A stretch of 64,000 bases of DNA. Origin: Streptomyces sp. CGMCC 4.7035 (GTDB lineage Bacteria; Actinomycetota; Actinomycetes; Streptomycetales; Streptomycetaceae). Of this stretch, positions 54,480 to 64,000 are shown in pieces. The DNA lies in contig NZ_CP134053.1 of assembly GCF_031583065.1 (NCBI RefSeq), forward strand, positions 6,799,001 through 6,863,000, in the 5' to 3' direction. Positions within the stretch are counted from its first letter, which is position 1, and every line of letters begins with the position of its first letter. The translations under genes and the position numbers were made by a program. The notes below the pieces were generated by a model. That model was not told the origin of the DNA. It ran no database searches and was given only the letters and a program-made list of their open reading frames with translations.

Positions 54480-55904
54480 TTACGGCCGCAGCGCCGGCTC
54501 GCGCTCCACGTCCCGCCGGTCCAGCTTCGCGTCGTACTTCGCCAGGGGCTTCGCCGACGACGGGTCCGCCTGGACCGTCGCCGACGCCACGCCCGCCCAG
54601 TCCAGGATGCGGGCGGTGGCCAGGGTCTTCTCGTCGGCCACCAGGCCCGCGACGTTCGCACCGTGGTTCAGCCCCGGAGCCGTGAAGACGTAGGAGTCCC
54701 TCGCGCCCGCGCCGAGACGGAAGCGCTCGGCGCCCCACGGGTCGTTCTGGCCGTACACGAAGAGCATGTGATGCGCGTGGTGCCTGACCCAGGTGTCGAC
54801 GTCCCGCATCGCCCGCGGCTGGAACTTCATGGGGATGGAGCGCGGCACGAAGTTCCGGGGCGGCTGGTAGCCGTAGCGGAGGTACTTCTTCTCGATGTAC
54901 GGGAAGTGGATCGTCGGCGCGCCGAGCTGCGTACCCGCCTGGTAGTAGTAGGGCGTGTACGGCTCCAGACCCTGGTCGGTGTAGAAGGAGAAGCCGGAGA
55001 TCGTGTCGACCGAGTTCCAGATCTCGTCGTCCGTGGCGTTCTTCGCGTCCGCCGGGATGGTGTCGCAGTCCGACAGCAGGCTGTACTGCCAGAAGCCCCA
55101 CACGTAGTCGAGGACGACCGCCTCGTACGCCCGGTCCAGGCTGCCGATCGTGTCGAAGGTGTAGCCGTTCTCCGCCGCGTACGCCGCGTACTTCTTCTCC
55201 AGCGGCTCACGGCGCACCAGCGCCTCGCGCTGCACCGCGTTCAGCCGGTCCCGGCACTCCTTCGTGCCGACCTGTCCGAAGAAGCGGTCGTAGGCGGAGT
55301 CCTCGTCGTTCACCACGTCGTTGGGCGCCACGTACGCGACGACGCCGTCCATGTCGCGCGGGTAGAAGCGCTCGTAGTAGGTGGCGGTCATGCCGCCCTT
55401 GGAGCCGCCGGTGGAGATCCACTTCTGGTTGTAGACCGGCTTCAGCGCTTCGAAGATGCGGTGCTGGTCGCTCGCCGCCTGCCAGATGTCGAGCTTGGAC
55501 CAGTCGGCCGGGTCGGGGCGGGACGGCGTGAAGAAGCGGTACTCCATGGAGACCTGGTTGCCGTCCACGATCTGGGTGGGCTCGCGGCGGCCCGGGTTGG
55601 TGGAGACGTTGTAGCCGCCGGTGTAGAAGACGGTGGGGCGCGAGACGTCCTTGTGCAGCACGGTGATCCGCTGCTGGAACGTGCCCTTGGACGGGTACCG
55701 GTGGTCGATCGGCTGGGTGTAGTTCAGGACGAAGAAGCGGTATCCGGTGTACGGCTTCTCCTGGATCAGGCTCATGCCCGGTATCGCGAGCAGCCGGTCC
55801 TTGATGTCGGTCGGCTCCTGCTCGGCGGCGGTGGCCGCCCCGGCCGTGCTGACGGTGCCGATGAGCACCACGAGTGCCAGCAGCCATCTGAGCGCCTTGC
55901 GCAT
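54480..55904 (-). CDS. secreted S37-type prolyl aminopeptidase
   Basis: A 474-residue secreted serine peptidase of the S37 (Streptomyces tri/tetrapeptidyl aminopeptidase) family. Sec signal peptide to about residue 27; nucleophile Ser168 in STGGSKGG; the acid in VYGQNDPWGAERF and the His in PGLNHGANVAG complete the triad. ATG at 55904 has GGGGAGGG upstream. Such enzymes trim N-terminal peptides from secreted proteins such as pro-transglutaminase. Monocistronic. Confidence 0.9.
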   Translation of the reverse strand: MRKALRWLLALVVLIGTVSTAGAATAAEQEPTDIKDRLLAIPGMSLIQEKPYTGYRFFVLNYTQPIDHRYPSKGTFQQRITVLHKDVSRPTVFYTGGYNVSTNPGRREPTQIVDGNQVSMEYRFFTPSRPDPADWSKLDIWQAASDQHRIFEALKPVYNQKWISTGGSKGGMTATYYERFYPRDMDGVVAYVAPNDVVNDEDSAYDRFFGQVGTKECRDRLNAVQREALVRREPLEKKYAAYAAENGYTFDTIGSLDRAYEAVVLDYVWGFWQYSLLSDCDTIPADAKNATDDEIWNSVDTISGFSFYTDQGLEPYTPYYYQAGTQLGAPTIHFPYIEKKYLRYGYQPPRNFVPRSIPMKFQPRAMRDVDTWVRHHAHHMLFVYGQNDPWGAERFRLGAGARDSYVFTAPGLNHGANVAGLVADEKTLATARILDWAGVASATVQADPSSAKPLAKYDAKLDRRDVEREPALRP

Positions 55905-56060
55905 GCACCCTCCCCTGTGGACGCAGATGTCCGCCGGAACCTAGCGGAGCAACTGCCGTCGCACCAGGGGAGGTTGGAGAATCCGCAGAGAAACCTGTGA
56001 ATTGGCGAAGAAGGTCCCCCGGCTCCTTCGGCGCTCCTTCAGCGCTCCGTCAGCGGTCCG

Positions 56061-56447
56061 TCAGCACAGGATCCAGCCGGAGCTGACCGACCCCGACCCC
56101 ACCGAGCCCTTCACCCACACGCACCGGTGTCCGGCGTGCACGGTCACAGGGCCGGCGTGATGCGTGTACCAGCCGCTGTCGGCCACCGGCCGGCTGCCGC
56201 GCGCCTGGACGCTCACCGACATCAGCTTCCGGCCGGACACCTTCTTCGCGACGGTCACCGCGCACACATAGCCGTTGCGCTTGTAGACGCTCACGGAGCC
56301 GGTGGCGAACGGGAGCGTACGGACCTTGCGCCCGGAACAGGCGTCGGCCGCCTCCGCGTGCCCCGGGCTCGCCACCGCGAGCAGTCCGGACGCCGTCAGC
56401 ACGGCCAGGCCGAGCGCCAGGCGCCGGCGTATCGCACCACCATCCAC
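56061..56447 (-). CDS. small secreted protein, unknown function
   Basis: A 128-residue secreted protein with a Sec signal peptide (cleavage near HAEAADAC) and a mature domain of about 94 residues with four Cys (ADACSG, YVCAV, HRCVWV, final WILC) and beta-strand-like alternating residues. GTG at 56447 with GGGAGGAACA upstream. No family recognised; may be a surface or inhibitor-like protein. Confidence 0.78.
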   Translation of the reverse strand: MDGGAIRRRLALGLAVLTASGLLAVASPGHAEAADACSGRKVRTLPFATGSVSVYKRNGYVCAVTVAKKVSGRKLMSVSVQARGSRPVADSGWYTHHAGPVTVHAGHRCVWVKGSVGSGSVSSGWILC

Positions 56448-56584
56448 TGCTGTTCCTCCCCGCGACCATTGGCGTACTGATGTACGGACGCAGGCGTACG
56501 CCGGATGGTTGCGTCGTAGCGGTGCGCCTGGACAGGAGAATTCGACCGGTTCGGGGCGACCTCACCGGATTTTTTCTCCCGGTG

Positions 56585-59500
56585 TCAGGCCGTGGAACCC
56601 ACCGGCTCCTCCGGCTGCTGCTCCCCCATGAACGTCCGCCACAACGCGGCGTACCTGCCGCCCAGGGCCAGCAGCTCCTCGTGCGTGCCGTCCTCCGTGA
56701 CCCGGCCGTGGTCCATGACCACGACCCGGTCGGCGCGGGCGGCCGTGGTGAGGCGGTGGGCCACGACGAGTGTCGTACGGCGGCCGGCGAGGCGGTCGGT
56801 CGCCTGGTTGACCTGGGCCTCGGTGGCCAGGTCGAGGGCGGCGGTCGCCTCGTCGAGCAGCAGGACGTCGGGGTCGACCAGCTCCGCGCGGGCCAAGGCG
56901 ATCAACTGCCGTTGCCCGGCGGACAGGTTGCGGCCGCGCTCGGCGACCTCGTGCAGATAGCCGCCCTCCAGCGTGGCGATCATCTCGTGCGCGCCCACCG
57001 CGCGCGCCGCGGCCTCCACCTCGGCGTCGGTCGCGTCCGGACGCCCGTAGGCGATGGCGTCGCGGACCGTGCCCGCGAACAGGTACGCCTCCTGCGGTAC
57101 GACACCGAGCCGGTGCCGGTACGAGGTCAGGTCCAGCGACCGCAGATCGGTGCCGTCGACCAGCACCCGGCCACCCGTGGGGTCGTAGAACCGCGCGACG
57201 AGCTTCACCAGGGTCGACTTGCCCGCTCCCGTCTCGCCGACGAAGGCGACGGTCTGCCCGGCGGGGATCTTCAGCTCGACGCCACTGAGGGCCTCTTCGT
57301 CGTCCCCGTACGCGAAGTCGACGTCCTCGAAGGCGATCTCGCCGCGCAGCGAGCGCACGTCGAGCGGCTCGTCGGCGGCCTTCGTGGCGGTCGGCTCCTG
57401 GAGCAGCTCCTGGATGCGGCCCAGCGACACCGTGGCCTGCTGGTAGCCGTCGAAGACCTGCGACAGCTGCTGCACCGGCGCGAAGAACAGGTCGATGTAG
57501 AGGAGATACGCGACCAGGGCGCCCGTCGTCAGCGTCCCGGCGTCCACCCGGTGCCCGCCCACGATCAGGACGGCCGCCGCGGCCACCGACGACAGCAGCT
57601 GCACGAAGGGGAAGTACACGGAGATCAGCCACTGGCCGCGGATGCGCGCCTGGCGGTAGCTGTCGCTGCCGTCCGCGAACCGCCGCCCGCCGTCCCGCTC
57701 GCGCCGGAACGCCTGAAGGATCCGCAGTCCGGACACCGACTCCTGGAGGTCCGCGTTGACCGCCGACACGCGCTCACGGGCGAGTTCGTACGCCTTCACG
57801 CTCGCCCGGCGGAAGAAGAAGGTCGCCACGATCAGCGGCGGCAGCGTGGCGAAGACGACCAGCGCGAGCTGTACGTCGATCACCAGCAGCGCGCCCATGA
57901 TGCCGAAGAAGGTGACGACGGAGACGAAGGCGGTGACCAGTCCGGTCTGCAGGAACGTCGACAGCGCGTCGACGTCGGTCGTCATCCGCGTCATGATCCG
58001 GCCCGTGAGCTCCCGCTCGTAGTAGTCGAGTCCGAGCCGCTGGAGCTGGGCGAAGATCTTCAGCCGGAGGGAGTAGAGGACGCGTTCGCCGGTCCGGCCC
58101 GTCATGCGCGTCTCGCCGATCTGGGCCGCCCACTGGACGAGGACGGTGAGCAGCGCGAGCAGGGACGCGGCCCAGACCGCGCCGAGGGCCATCCGCGAGA
58201 CGCCCTGGTCGATGCCGTGCCGGATCAGGACCGGCAGCAGCAGACCCATGCCCGCGTCGACCGCGACGAGGGCCAGGCTGACCAGGAGGGGCAGGCCGAA
58301 GCCGCGCAGCAGCCGGGTGAGGCCGTAGGAGTCCTCGGGCTGGACGGCACGCGCCTCGTCGATGCCGGGGGTGTCGGTGGCCGGGGGCAGCTGCTCGACC
58401 TGGGCGAGGAGTTCGGGGGTCGCCGGGGTCCCGCTCAGGGCGGGGTCCTTGGGCTCGCGGTCGCCGGTCCACAGGTGTGGGGTGACGCCGCGCTCGGCGT
58501 CGAACTCGGCGTCCAGCTCGTCCCGTACGGTCGTGTCCTCCTGGGGGGAGGCCGGCAGGGCGTGGCCCGGGGAGACGCCGCCCAGCTCGTCCGGGTCGGT
58601 GAGGAGGCGACGGTAGAGGGCGGAGCGTTCCTGGAGCTCGTCGTGCGTGCCGATGTCGGCGAGGCGGCCGCCGTCGAGGACGGCGATGCGGTCGGCGAGG
58701 TTGAGGGTCGAGCGCCGGTGGGCGATCAGCAGGGTCGTGCGGCCCCGCATGACCTGCTGGAGGGCCTCGTGGATCTCGTGCTCGACGCGGGCGTCCACCG
58801 CCGAGGTCGCGTCGTCGAGGACCAGCAGGCGCGGGTCGGTGAGGATCGCGCGGGCGAGGGCGATGCGCTGACGCTGGCCGCCCGAGAGGGTGAGGCCGTG
58901 CTCGCCGACCTTGGTGGCGTACCCGTCGGGCAGCTCGGCGATGAAACGGTCCGCCTGTGCGGCGCGGGCGGCCTGCTCGATCTGCTCGTCGGTCGCGTCG
59001 GGGCGGCCGTAGGCGATGTTGTTGCGGACCGTGTCCGAGAAGAGGAAGGAGTCCTCGGGAACCAGACCGATCGCGGCGCGCAGCGACTGTGTGGTCAGCT
59101 CGCGCACGTCGTGGCCGCCGACGAGGACGGCGCCGTGCGTGACGTCGTAGAAGCGGGGCAGCAGCAGCGAGACCGTCGACTTGCCGGAGCCGGAGGAGCC
59201 GACGACGGCGAGGGTCTCATTGGGGCGGATCTCGAAGGAGAGCCCGTCGAGGACCGGACTCTTCTTGCCCGAGGCGCCCTCGTAGGCGAAGGAGACGTCG
59301 TCGAACTCGACGGTCGCGGGGGCGTCGGCCGGCAGTTCCTTGGTGCCGTCCTTCAGCGACGGCTCGGTGTCGATCAGTTCGAGGACGCGCTCGGCGCCCG
59401 CGCGGGCCTGCTGGCCGACGGTGAGCACCACGGCGAGCATGCGCACCGGGCCGACGAGCTGGGCGAGGTAGGAGGAGAAGGCGACGAACGTGCCGAGCGT

Positions 59501-60328
59501 GATGTGCCCGCGCACCGCGAGCCAGCCGCCGAGCGCGAGCATGGCGACCTGGCCCAGGGCGGGCACGGCCTGGAGGGCGGGGGTGTAGGTGGCGTTCAGC
59601 CGGATGGTCCGCAGCCGCCCCGCGAAGAGCCGGCGCCCGATCTCCCGCAGCTTCCCGGTCTCCTGCTCCTCCTGCCCGAAGCCCTTCACCACGCGTACGC
59701 CGCTGACGGCGCCGTCGACCACGCTCGCCACGGCGGCGGCCTGGGCCTGGGCGTACCAGGTCGCCGGGTGCAGCCGGGAGCGGCTTCGCTTGGCGATGAA
59801 CCAGAGGGCGGGCGCGACGGCCACCGCGACCAGGGTCAGCGGCAGCGACAGCCACGCCATGATCACCAGGGAGATCAAGAAGAGGAGGAGGTTCCCGATG
59901 GTCATCGGGAGCATGAAGAGGAGGCCCTGGATCAGCTGGAGGTCACTGGTGGCCCGGCCGACGACCTGGCCGGTGGACAGCTCGTCCTGACGCCGCCCGT
60001 CGAGCCGGGTGATCGTGTCGTACATCTCCGTCCGCAGGTCGTGCTGGACGTCGAGGGCGAGCCGGCCGCCGTAGTAGCGGCGGATGTACGTGAAGACGTA
60101 GACGAGGACGGCCGCGCCGATGAGGGCGCCGGCCCAGGGCCCCATGGACCGGGTGTGATTCCCGACGACGTCGTCGATGATCACCTTGGTGACCAGGGGG
60201 ACGAGCGCCATGACGGCCATGCCGCCGAGGGAGGACCCGAGCGCGAGGACGACGTCCTTGGGGTGACGCCACGCGTACCCCGCCAGCCTCCGCGCCCAGC
60301 CGCGTGTCTCCCCCTCGTGCGCTGCCAC
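56585..60328 (-). CDS. fused two-half ABC exporter (heterodimer-type in one chain)
   Basis: A 1247-residue protein joining two complete half-exporters, each with six membrane helices and an ATPase. First NBD: Walker [11 protein letters not shown] (about 377), signature LSGGQRQRI, Walker [13 protein letters not shown] (about 504) with Asp in place of the catalytic Glu, H-loop IAHRRST. Second [12 protein letters not shown] (about 1030), LSAGQRQLI, canonical [12 protein letters not shown]-loop VAHRLTT. One active and one degenerate site match heterodimeric type IV exporters (multidrug or lipid). GTG at 60328 with AGGAAGGGA upstream is preferred to an ATG at 60370. Monocistronic; substrate unknown. 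Confidence 0.92.
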   Translation of the reverse strand: MAAHEGETRGWARRLAGYAWRHPKDVVLALGSSLGGMAVMALVPLVTKVIIDDVVGNHTRSMGPWAGALIGAAVLVYVFTYIRRYYGGRLALDVQHDLRTEMYDTITRLDGRRQDELSTGQVVGRATSDLQLIQGLLFMLPMTIGNLLLFLISLVIMAWLSLPLTLVAVAVAPALWFIAKRSRSRLHPATWYAQAQAAAVASVVDGAVSGVRVVKGFGQEEQETGKLREIGRRLFAGRLRTIRLNATYTPALQAVPALGQVAMLALGGWLAVRGHITLGTFVAFSSYLAQLVGPVRMLAVVLTVGQQARAGAERVLELIDTEPSLKDGTKELPADAPATVEFDDVSFAYEGASGKKSPVLDGLSFEIRPNETLAVVGSSGSGKSTVSLLLPRFYDVTHGAVLVGGHDVRELTTQSLRAAIGLVPEDSFLFSDTVRNNIAYGRPDATDEQIEQAARAAQADRFIAELPDGYATKVGEHGLTLSGGQRQRIALARAILTDPRLLVLDDATSAVDARVEHEIHEALQQVMRGRTTLLIAHRRSTLNLADRIAVLDGGRLADIGTHDELQERSALYRRLLTDPDELGGVSPGHALPASPQEDTTVRDELDAEFDAERGVTPHLWTGDREPKDPALSGTPATPELLAQVEQLPPATDTPGIDEARAVQPEDSYGLTRLLRGFGLPLLVSLALVAVDAGMGLLLPVLIRHGIDQGVSRMALGAVWAASLLALLTVLVQWAAQIGETRMTGRTGERVLYSLRLKIFAQLQRLGLDYYERELTGRIMTRMTTDVDALSTFLQTGLVTAFVSVVTFFGIMGALLVIDVQLALVVFATLPPLIVATFFFRRASVKAYELARERVSAVNADLQESVSGLRILQAFRRERDGGRRFADGSDSYRQARIRGQWLISVYFPFVQLLSSVAAAAVLIVGGHRVDAGTLTTGALVAYLLYIDLFFAPVQQLSQVFDGYQQATVSLGRIQELLQEPTATKAADEPLDVRSLRGEIAFEDVDFAYGDDEEALSGVELKIPAGQTVAFVGETGAGKSTLVKLVARFYDPTGGRVLVDGTDLRSLDLTSYRHRLGVVPQEAYLFAGTVRDAIAYGRPDATDAEVEAAARAVGAHEMIATLEGGYLHEVAERGRNLSAGQRQLIALARAELVDPDVLLLDEATAALDLATEAQVNQATDRLAGRRTTLVVAHRLTTAARADRVVVMDHGRVTEDGTHEELLALGGRYAALWRTFMGEQQPEEPVGSTA

Positions 60329-60443
60329 GCCGGTCCCTTCCTGTTGCCCTGATCTTCCGCAAGGCACCAACGCCGACCGGACCGGATTTCATCCCTCCGC
60401 GACAATTCCCGATCCATGGTCCGGGGAGGCCGGGGAGAACAGG

Positions 60444-60471
60444 ACGGCCGGGTGCGGGGGCACCCGGCCGT
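60444..60471 (-). terminator. terminator after the phytase-like gene
   Basis: 11-bp perfect stem (60444-60454 with 60461-60471), 6-nt loop, 26 bp after the minus-strand stop. Confidence 0.75.
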
Positions 60472-60496
60472 TCGCTGCTCGGTGATGTCAGGTGGG

Positions 60497-61588
60497 TCAG
60501 GAGGCGGTGGGGTGCGGCAGGCGGACGCGCAGGGAGTACAGACGGGTGATCTGGGCGTTGTTCTGGTTGTCGTCGCTGACCAGGAGCACGTTCAGGCGGT
60601 CCTTCGTGCTGCCCGTGATCGTCATGCCCTCGATGTTGTCCAGGAGCGGGTTCGGCTGGGGCTGCTTGGCCGTCGCTCCCAGTGACGGGCAGTTGACGAG
60701 GTCCGCCAGGAGGGTCTTCTTGATCAGGCGTACGTCCGACTGCCCCGTGAGGCTGTCGATCCCGCTGGTGTCCGTGGCGTGGCGCGGGTCGGCGAGGTAG
60801 AGGCGGACGGTGTTGCCGACGCCGGACGTCCAGCCGCGCTCCAGGACCAGGAGGCGGCCGTCGGGCGTCGCCTGGACCTCGGGGACGCCGAGCCCGGCGT
60901 CGATGCGGTAGCCGTACTGGGCCGCGAGCTCGAAGTGTCCGCCGTGGCGCTTCCAGGTCTGGAAGCGGGCGATGCCGGCGCTGTCGCCCGAGATCGAGTA
61001 CTCCATCGACGCCAGCAGGGTGTGGCCGCCGGGGAGCAGGGTCAGCCCCTCGAACGTCAGATTGGTGGCGGCACGGCCGGCCGGGGCGACCCGGAGGGAG
61101 TCCGGCACCGGCAGGCGGTCGAGGATCTTCCCGTCGCGGGAGTAGCGGCGCACGGACGGCTCGGTCTCGGAGGTGACGAGCCGGGTGCCGTCACGGTCGA
61201 CGACCAGGCCCTCGGAGTCGAGGTCGGCACCGCTCTCGTCGGCGAGCTTCACCACGCTGGTGGGCCGGACGGTCTTGCGGTCGAGGGTGAACAGCGAGGA
61301 ACGGTCGGACAGCGCGGCGAGCTCTCCGTCGCGGTCGACGGCGAGCGCGGAGAGGTTGCCGACGAACGTTCCCTCGTACGTCGTCTTGTCGAGGCCGTCG
61401 GAGAAGCTCCGGATGTCGACGGTGGAGGAACACACATGGGTGCTCGCGCTGCTTGTGGTGCTCGTGCTCGGGGTGCTCGTGCTGCTCGTGCTGCTCGTGT
61501 CGGTCGCGGTGGCAGGCCCAGCGGCGGCCAGGGAGCCGGCCGCCGCCAGGGTGGCGGTGACAGTGGCGAGAAGAGTTCGCAGACGCAT
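60497..61588 (-). CDS. secreted esterase-like phytase-domain protein
   Basis: A 363-residue exported protein: signal peptide to about residue 29, a Ser/Thr-rich linker of about 20 residues, then a beta-propeller esterase-like (phytase-type, DUF4785-like) domain with repeated strands such as GNLSALAVDRDGELAALSDR, DLDSEGLVVDRDGTRLV and EGMTITGSTKDRLNVLLVSDDN. ATG at 61588. The domain binds Ca2+ and may hydrolyse phosphate or glucan esters; exact activity is uncertain. Monocistronic. Confidence 0.85.
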   Translation of the reverse strand: MRLRTLLATVTATLAAAGSLAAAGPATATDTSSTSSTSTPSTSTTSSASTHVCSSTVDIRSFSDGLDKTTYEGTFVGNLSALAVDRDGELAALSDRSSLFTLDRKTVRPTSVVKLADESGADLDSEGLVVDRDGTRLVTSETEPSVRRYSRDGKILDRLPVPDSLRVAPAGRAATNLTFEGLTLLPGGHTLLASMEYSISGDSAGIARFQTWKRHGGHFELAAQYGYRIDAGLGVPEVQATPDGRLLVLERGWTSGVGNTVRLYLADPRHATDTSGIDSLTGQSDVRLIKKTLLADLVNCPSLGATAKQPQPNPLLDNIEGMTITGSTKDRLNVLLVSDDNQNNAQITRLYSLRVRLPHPTAS

Positions 61589-61692
61589 GCCGTCACCGTA
61601 GAGCGAGACGAATGACCTTGGAGTGGACTCTCCGTGAATCGCGGGGAGTTGGGCCGATTTGACTCGCCGGGAAACGCCGGGGAACGCCGGGA

Positions 61693-62613
61693 TCAGCCGG
61701 CGGGGACCGCCGGCACGGACTCCTGCGGGCTGCTCGTGGGCACGTACGCGGTCGCGGCCGTGGTCGTCGGCACCAGGTCCTTGTGGATGGCCTTGGCCAC
61801 CCTCTGGATGGTGGTGACGCCGTAGTCCATGGTGCTGTTGCCATGGGTGAGCACGGTGATCATGTAGTCGTGCCCGTGGCCGTTGAACGTGCCGACGCTG
61901 TGCACGCGCCAGCCGTGCGTGGCACGCGGCAGCCAGCCGTTCTTGACGTGCACGGAGACCCCGGAGGGCGCGCCGGCCGGGGTGCCCCAGCGCTGCGAGG
62001 AGATGACGTTGCCCATCAGCTTCAGGATGTACGAGCGGGAGTTGTCGCTCAGCACCGAGTTCTTGGCGGTGATGAGCTTGAGCAGCCTCTGCTCGTCGCG
62101 CACGGTGATCTGGGTCAGACCCCAGTAGCCGTTGGCCCCCGGCTTGGTCTGGGTCATGGCGGCGGCGGTGAGGAAGCCCTTGATCTTCGTCATGCCCAGC
62201 TGCTTCCACAGTGTGCTGGTCGCGCTGTTGTCCGACTTGGTGATCATGGCCGTGGCGAGGCTGGTTTCGCGGCTCGTGAGATAGCGGTTGTGCTTCTTCG
62301 CGTCCCACAGCAGCGTGGCGAGCACGGTGACCTTGACGACACTCGCCGAGTCGTAGGCCGTGGTGCTGCGCAGCGAGCACGTGGTGTTGGTGGAGCGGTC
62401 GTAGAGACCGACCGCGATGGTCCCCTGGCGGCCCGCGAGGGCCGCGGTGATGTCTCTCTTCAGTTTGGCGGCCAGGCCCGCCTTGGCGGAGCTGCAGCTG
62501 ACGGTCGGCGTGGCCGCGGCCGCGGGTGTCGCCGCGGCGACGGACGGTATGAGCATCCCGGCGGCGATGACCGCGCCGAGCACGCGGGCGCGTCGGGATC
62601 TGTGCTGAGTCAT
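61693..62613 (-). CDS. secreted beta-lactamase-like serine hydrolase
   Basis: A 306-residue exported protein (signal peptide ending near AAAATP) with class A beta-lactamase-like motifs: SxxK as Ser91-V-V-Lys94, SDN at 127-129, and Lys224-Asn-Gly in place of KTG. It may be a penicillin-interacting or general serine hydrolase rather than an efficient beta-lactamase. A C-terminal Thr/Pro-rich tail of about 25 residues follows the domain. ATG at 62613; not part of an operon. Confidence 0.85.
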   Translation of the reverse strand: MTQHRSRRARVLGAVIAAGMLIPSVAAATPAAAATPTVSCSSAKAGLAAKLKRDITAALAGRQGTIAVGLYDRSTNTTCSLRSTTAYDSASVVKVTVLATLLWDAKKHNRYLTSRETSLATAMITKSDNSATSTLWKQLGMTKIKGFLTAAAMTQTKPGANGYWGLTQITVRDEQRLLKLITAKNSVLSDNSRSYILKLMGNVISSQRWGTPAGAPSGVSVHVKNGWLPRATHGWRVHSVGTFNGHGHDYMITVLTHGNSTMDYGVTTIQRVAKAIHKDLVPTTTAATAYVPTSSPQESVPAVPAG

Positions 62614-62946
62614 GAGGGTTCCCCCGTTCCCTTGAGCGTTGGCAAGCGCGCTGAGCACGCTCTTCTCTCTTGACTCGCCAGGACGACCGGAAGTTGTACA
62701 CGTGTTCCGAACACGAGTTCCCGCAACCATGAGGGGCATGCAGGAGGCCTGTACCCCCAGCAGGCCGTGCACCGGCGGCCCCCGCTCTGTAGGGGCCGCC
62801 GTTCTGTCGGGCCGCCGCACCGTGGGGGCCGCCGCCACGTCCGTGAGGGGCACGGCACGGATGCGAGACGGTGGCCTTGCCTTTTCACAGCTGAGCGCCA
62901 GGTACGCCACAGCGCTCGCCCAATCCGCCCGTGCAGCATCACGCTC
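62614..62946. other. intergenic region with promoter, palindrome and hairpin
   Basis: A possible -35 TTGACT (62670-62675) is 18 bp from TTGTAC (62694-62699), next to a 15-bp palindrome CGTGTTC-C-GAACACG (62701-62715). A 10-bp hairpin (62773-62782 with 62792-62801) follows. No supported gene; ATG frames here are short and lack ribosome binding sites. Confidence 0.5.
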
Positions 62947-64000
62947 GTGACGTCTGCCACTGATCCGCATCCCCACGCTCCCGCGTCCCCCGTGGCGCCC
63001 ACCGCGCCGCCTCCGGAGCCGTCCGCTCCCCGGGCCGTGCCGGAGAAGGCACCCCGCTGGTCGCTGCCCGCGCTGCTCGCCGTCATGGCGCTGGCCGCGG
63101 TCCTCTACTCCTGGAACCTGTCCGGCTCCAGCCTCAACAGCTTCTACAGCGCGGCCGTGCTGAGCGGCACCCAGAGCTGGAAGGCGTGGTTCTTCGGCTC
63201 GTTGGACGCGGGCAACTTCCTGACCGTGGACAAGCCGCCGTTCGCGCTCATGGTGATGGGCCTGTCGTGCCGGCTCTTCGGCTTCGGCACCTGGCAGATG
63301 ATGGCGCCGATGATCGTCGCCGCACTGGCGACCATCTGGATCCTGCACTCCTCCGTGAAGCGGGTGTGGGGCCACGGCGCGGCGGCCGTCGCCGCGCTCG
63401 TGCTCGCGCTCACGCCGATCACGGTGGCGATCAACCGCGACAACAACCCGGACACGCTGCTGGTCCTGCTGATGGTGGGCGGCGCGGCGCTGGCCCTGCG
63501 CGCGGTGACGAACGGCAGGCTGCTGCCGCTGCTCGGCTCGGCGGTGTGCTTCGGACTCGCCTTCAACACGAAGATGCTCCAGGGCTACATCGCGCTGCCC
63601 GCCGTCTTCGCGGTCTATCTGTACGCGGCGCGCATCGGTCTGGTGAAGCGGATCGTGAACCTGCTGCCGGCGGGTGTGGCCCTGGCGGTCTCCAGCTTCT
63701 GGTGGGCGGCGGCCGTGTCGCTGGTGCCCGCCTCCGAGCGGCCGTACATCGGCGGCTCGACGGACGGCACCGCCTGGGACCTGATCATGGGCTACAACGG
63801 CCTCGGCCGGATCTTCGGCGGTGAGGGCAACGGCGGCGGAGGCGGTGGCGGCGGCTTCTCCGGCACGGCGGGCCTCGGCCGGATGTTCAACGACATCCTC
63901 GGCGGCCAGATCTCCTGGCTGATCCCCTTCGCGGGCATCGCGTTCGTCGGCGGCCTGGTGCTCTGCGGCCGCGCCGGGCGCACCGATCCGACGCGCGCCG
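62947..64000 (+). CDS. GT39-family (ArnT/PMT-like) glycosyltransferase, partial
   Basis: The first 351 codons of a membrane glycosyltransferase of the GT39/ArnT-like family; the gene continues past the window. GTG at 62947, a Pro/Ala-rich cytoplasmic start, then membrane helices with the extracytoplasmic loop NSFYSAAVLSGTQSWKAW and VDKPPFALMVMGLS, typical of polyprenol-phosphate-dependent sugar transferases. Near residue 300 a loop holds the Gly run GEGNGGGGGGGGFSG. Such enzymes glycosylate exported proteins or lipids. Confidence 0.85.
   Translation, partial: MTSATDPHPHAPASPVAPTAPPPEPSAPRAVPEKAPRWSLPALLAVMALAAVLYSWNLSGSSLNSFYSAAVLSGTQSWKAWFFGSLDAGNFLTVDKPPFALMVMGLSCRLFGFGTWQMMAPMIVAALATIWILHSSVKRVWGHGAAAVAALVLALTPITVAINRDNNPDTLLVLLMVGGAALALRAVTNGRLLPLLGSAVCFGLAFNTKMLQGYIALPAVFAVYLYAARIGLVKRIVNLLPAGVALAVSSFWWAAAVSLVPASERPYIGGSTDGTAWDLIMGYNGLGRIFGGEGNGGGGGGGGFSGTAGLGRMFNDILGGQISWLIPFAGIAFVGGLVLCGRAGRTDPTRA

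Noticed and set aside
56480..60352. A 1290-codon plus-strand frame antisense to the fused ABC exporter
   Set aside because: A shadow ORF: composition is dominated by Gly/Arg/Glu/Asp with no motif; the minus strand holds two complete ABC halves.

Overview
The window is high-GC DNA with codon use, signal peptides, GTG/TTG starts, chaplin and rodlin genes and LacI-governed sugar loci typical of Streptomyces. The order mmsA, rodlins/chaplins, copper ATPase, citrate synthase, RecD2 helicase and rbs operon looks like core-chromosome backbone; I recall a similar order in Streptomyces coelicolor but could not check it. No rRNA, tRNA, CRISPR array or prophage was seen.

Layout. 1-4.4 kb: end of a myo-inositol catabolic operon (aldolase-like 3' end, iolB, iolD, mmsA) closed by a strong convergent terminator and followed by a decayed lipoprotein gene. 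5.3-12.8 kb: APC permease, GNAT acetyltransferase, then a transporter unit made of a single polypeptide joining an extracytoplasmic alpha/beta hydrolase to an ABC ATPase, its ABC-2 permease, and a VWA-domain lipoprotein. 12.8-16.6 kb: a two-component system, a small membrane protein and a methyltransferase, bracketed by two inverted, nearly identical 145-bp ends of an IS5-like transposase gene. 16.7-19.4 kb: aerial-hypha surface genes, namely two divergent rodlins, a short chaplin and a sortase-anchored chaplin with a Pro/Ser/Thr repeat stalk. 19.5-21.2 kb: small HTH protein, a GNAT remnant and a zinc alcohol dehydrogenase. 21.3-24.1 kb: copper resistance (CsoR-like operator, copZ, copA). 24.1-28.5 kb: an intergenic region with a structured-RNA candidate, citrate synthase and RecD2. 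28.7-34.8 kb: autoregulated ribose operon lacI-rbsA-rbsC-rbsB-rbsK-rbsD. 34.8-38.9 kb: two exported proteins, an ArsR-like regulator, DUF397 and a hypothetical. 38.9-43.5 kb: an uncharacterised catabolic operon (Gfo/Idh/MocA dehydrogenase, DUF993 aldolase-like protein, TIM-barrel isomerase) divergent from its LacI regulator. 43.5-49.4 kb: small membrane proteins with a TetR regulator and three matching operators, a SnoaL-like protein behind a MerR/SoxR-type promoter, an isomerase, a hydrolase, a LysR regulator and a GNAT. 49.4-51.7 kb: a TnpB-like gene lying between broken genes. 51.9-64 kb: exported enzymes (GH3 glucosaminidase, S37 peptidase, phytase-like esterase, beta-lactamase-like protein), a fused two-half ABC exporter and the start of a GT39 glycosyltransferase.

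The best leads for undescribed biology are the hydrolase-ABC fusion unit, the DUF993 sugar operon with two kinds of tandem repeat in its control region, the twin-hairpin RNA candidate upstream of citA's 3' end, the TetR triple-operator locus and the TnpB-like protein lacking expected catalytic features.
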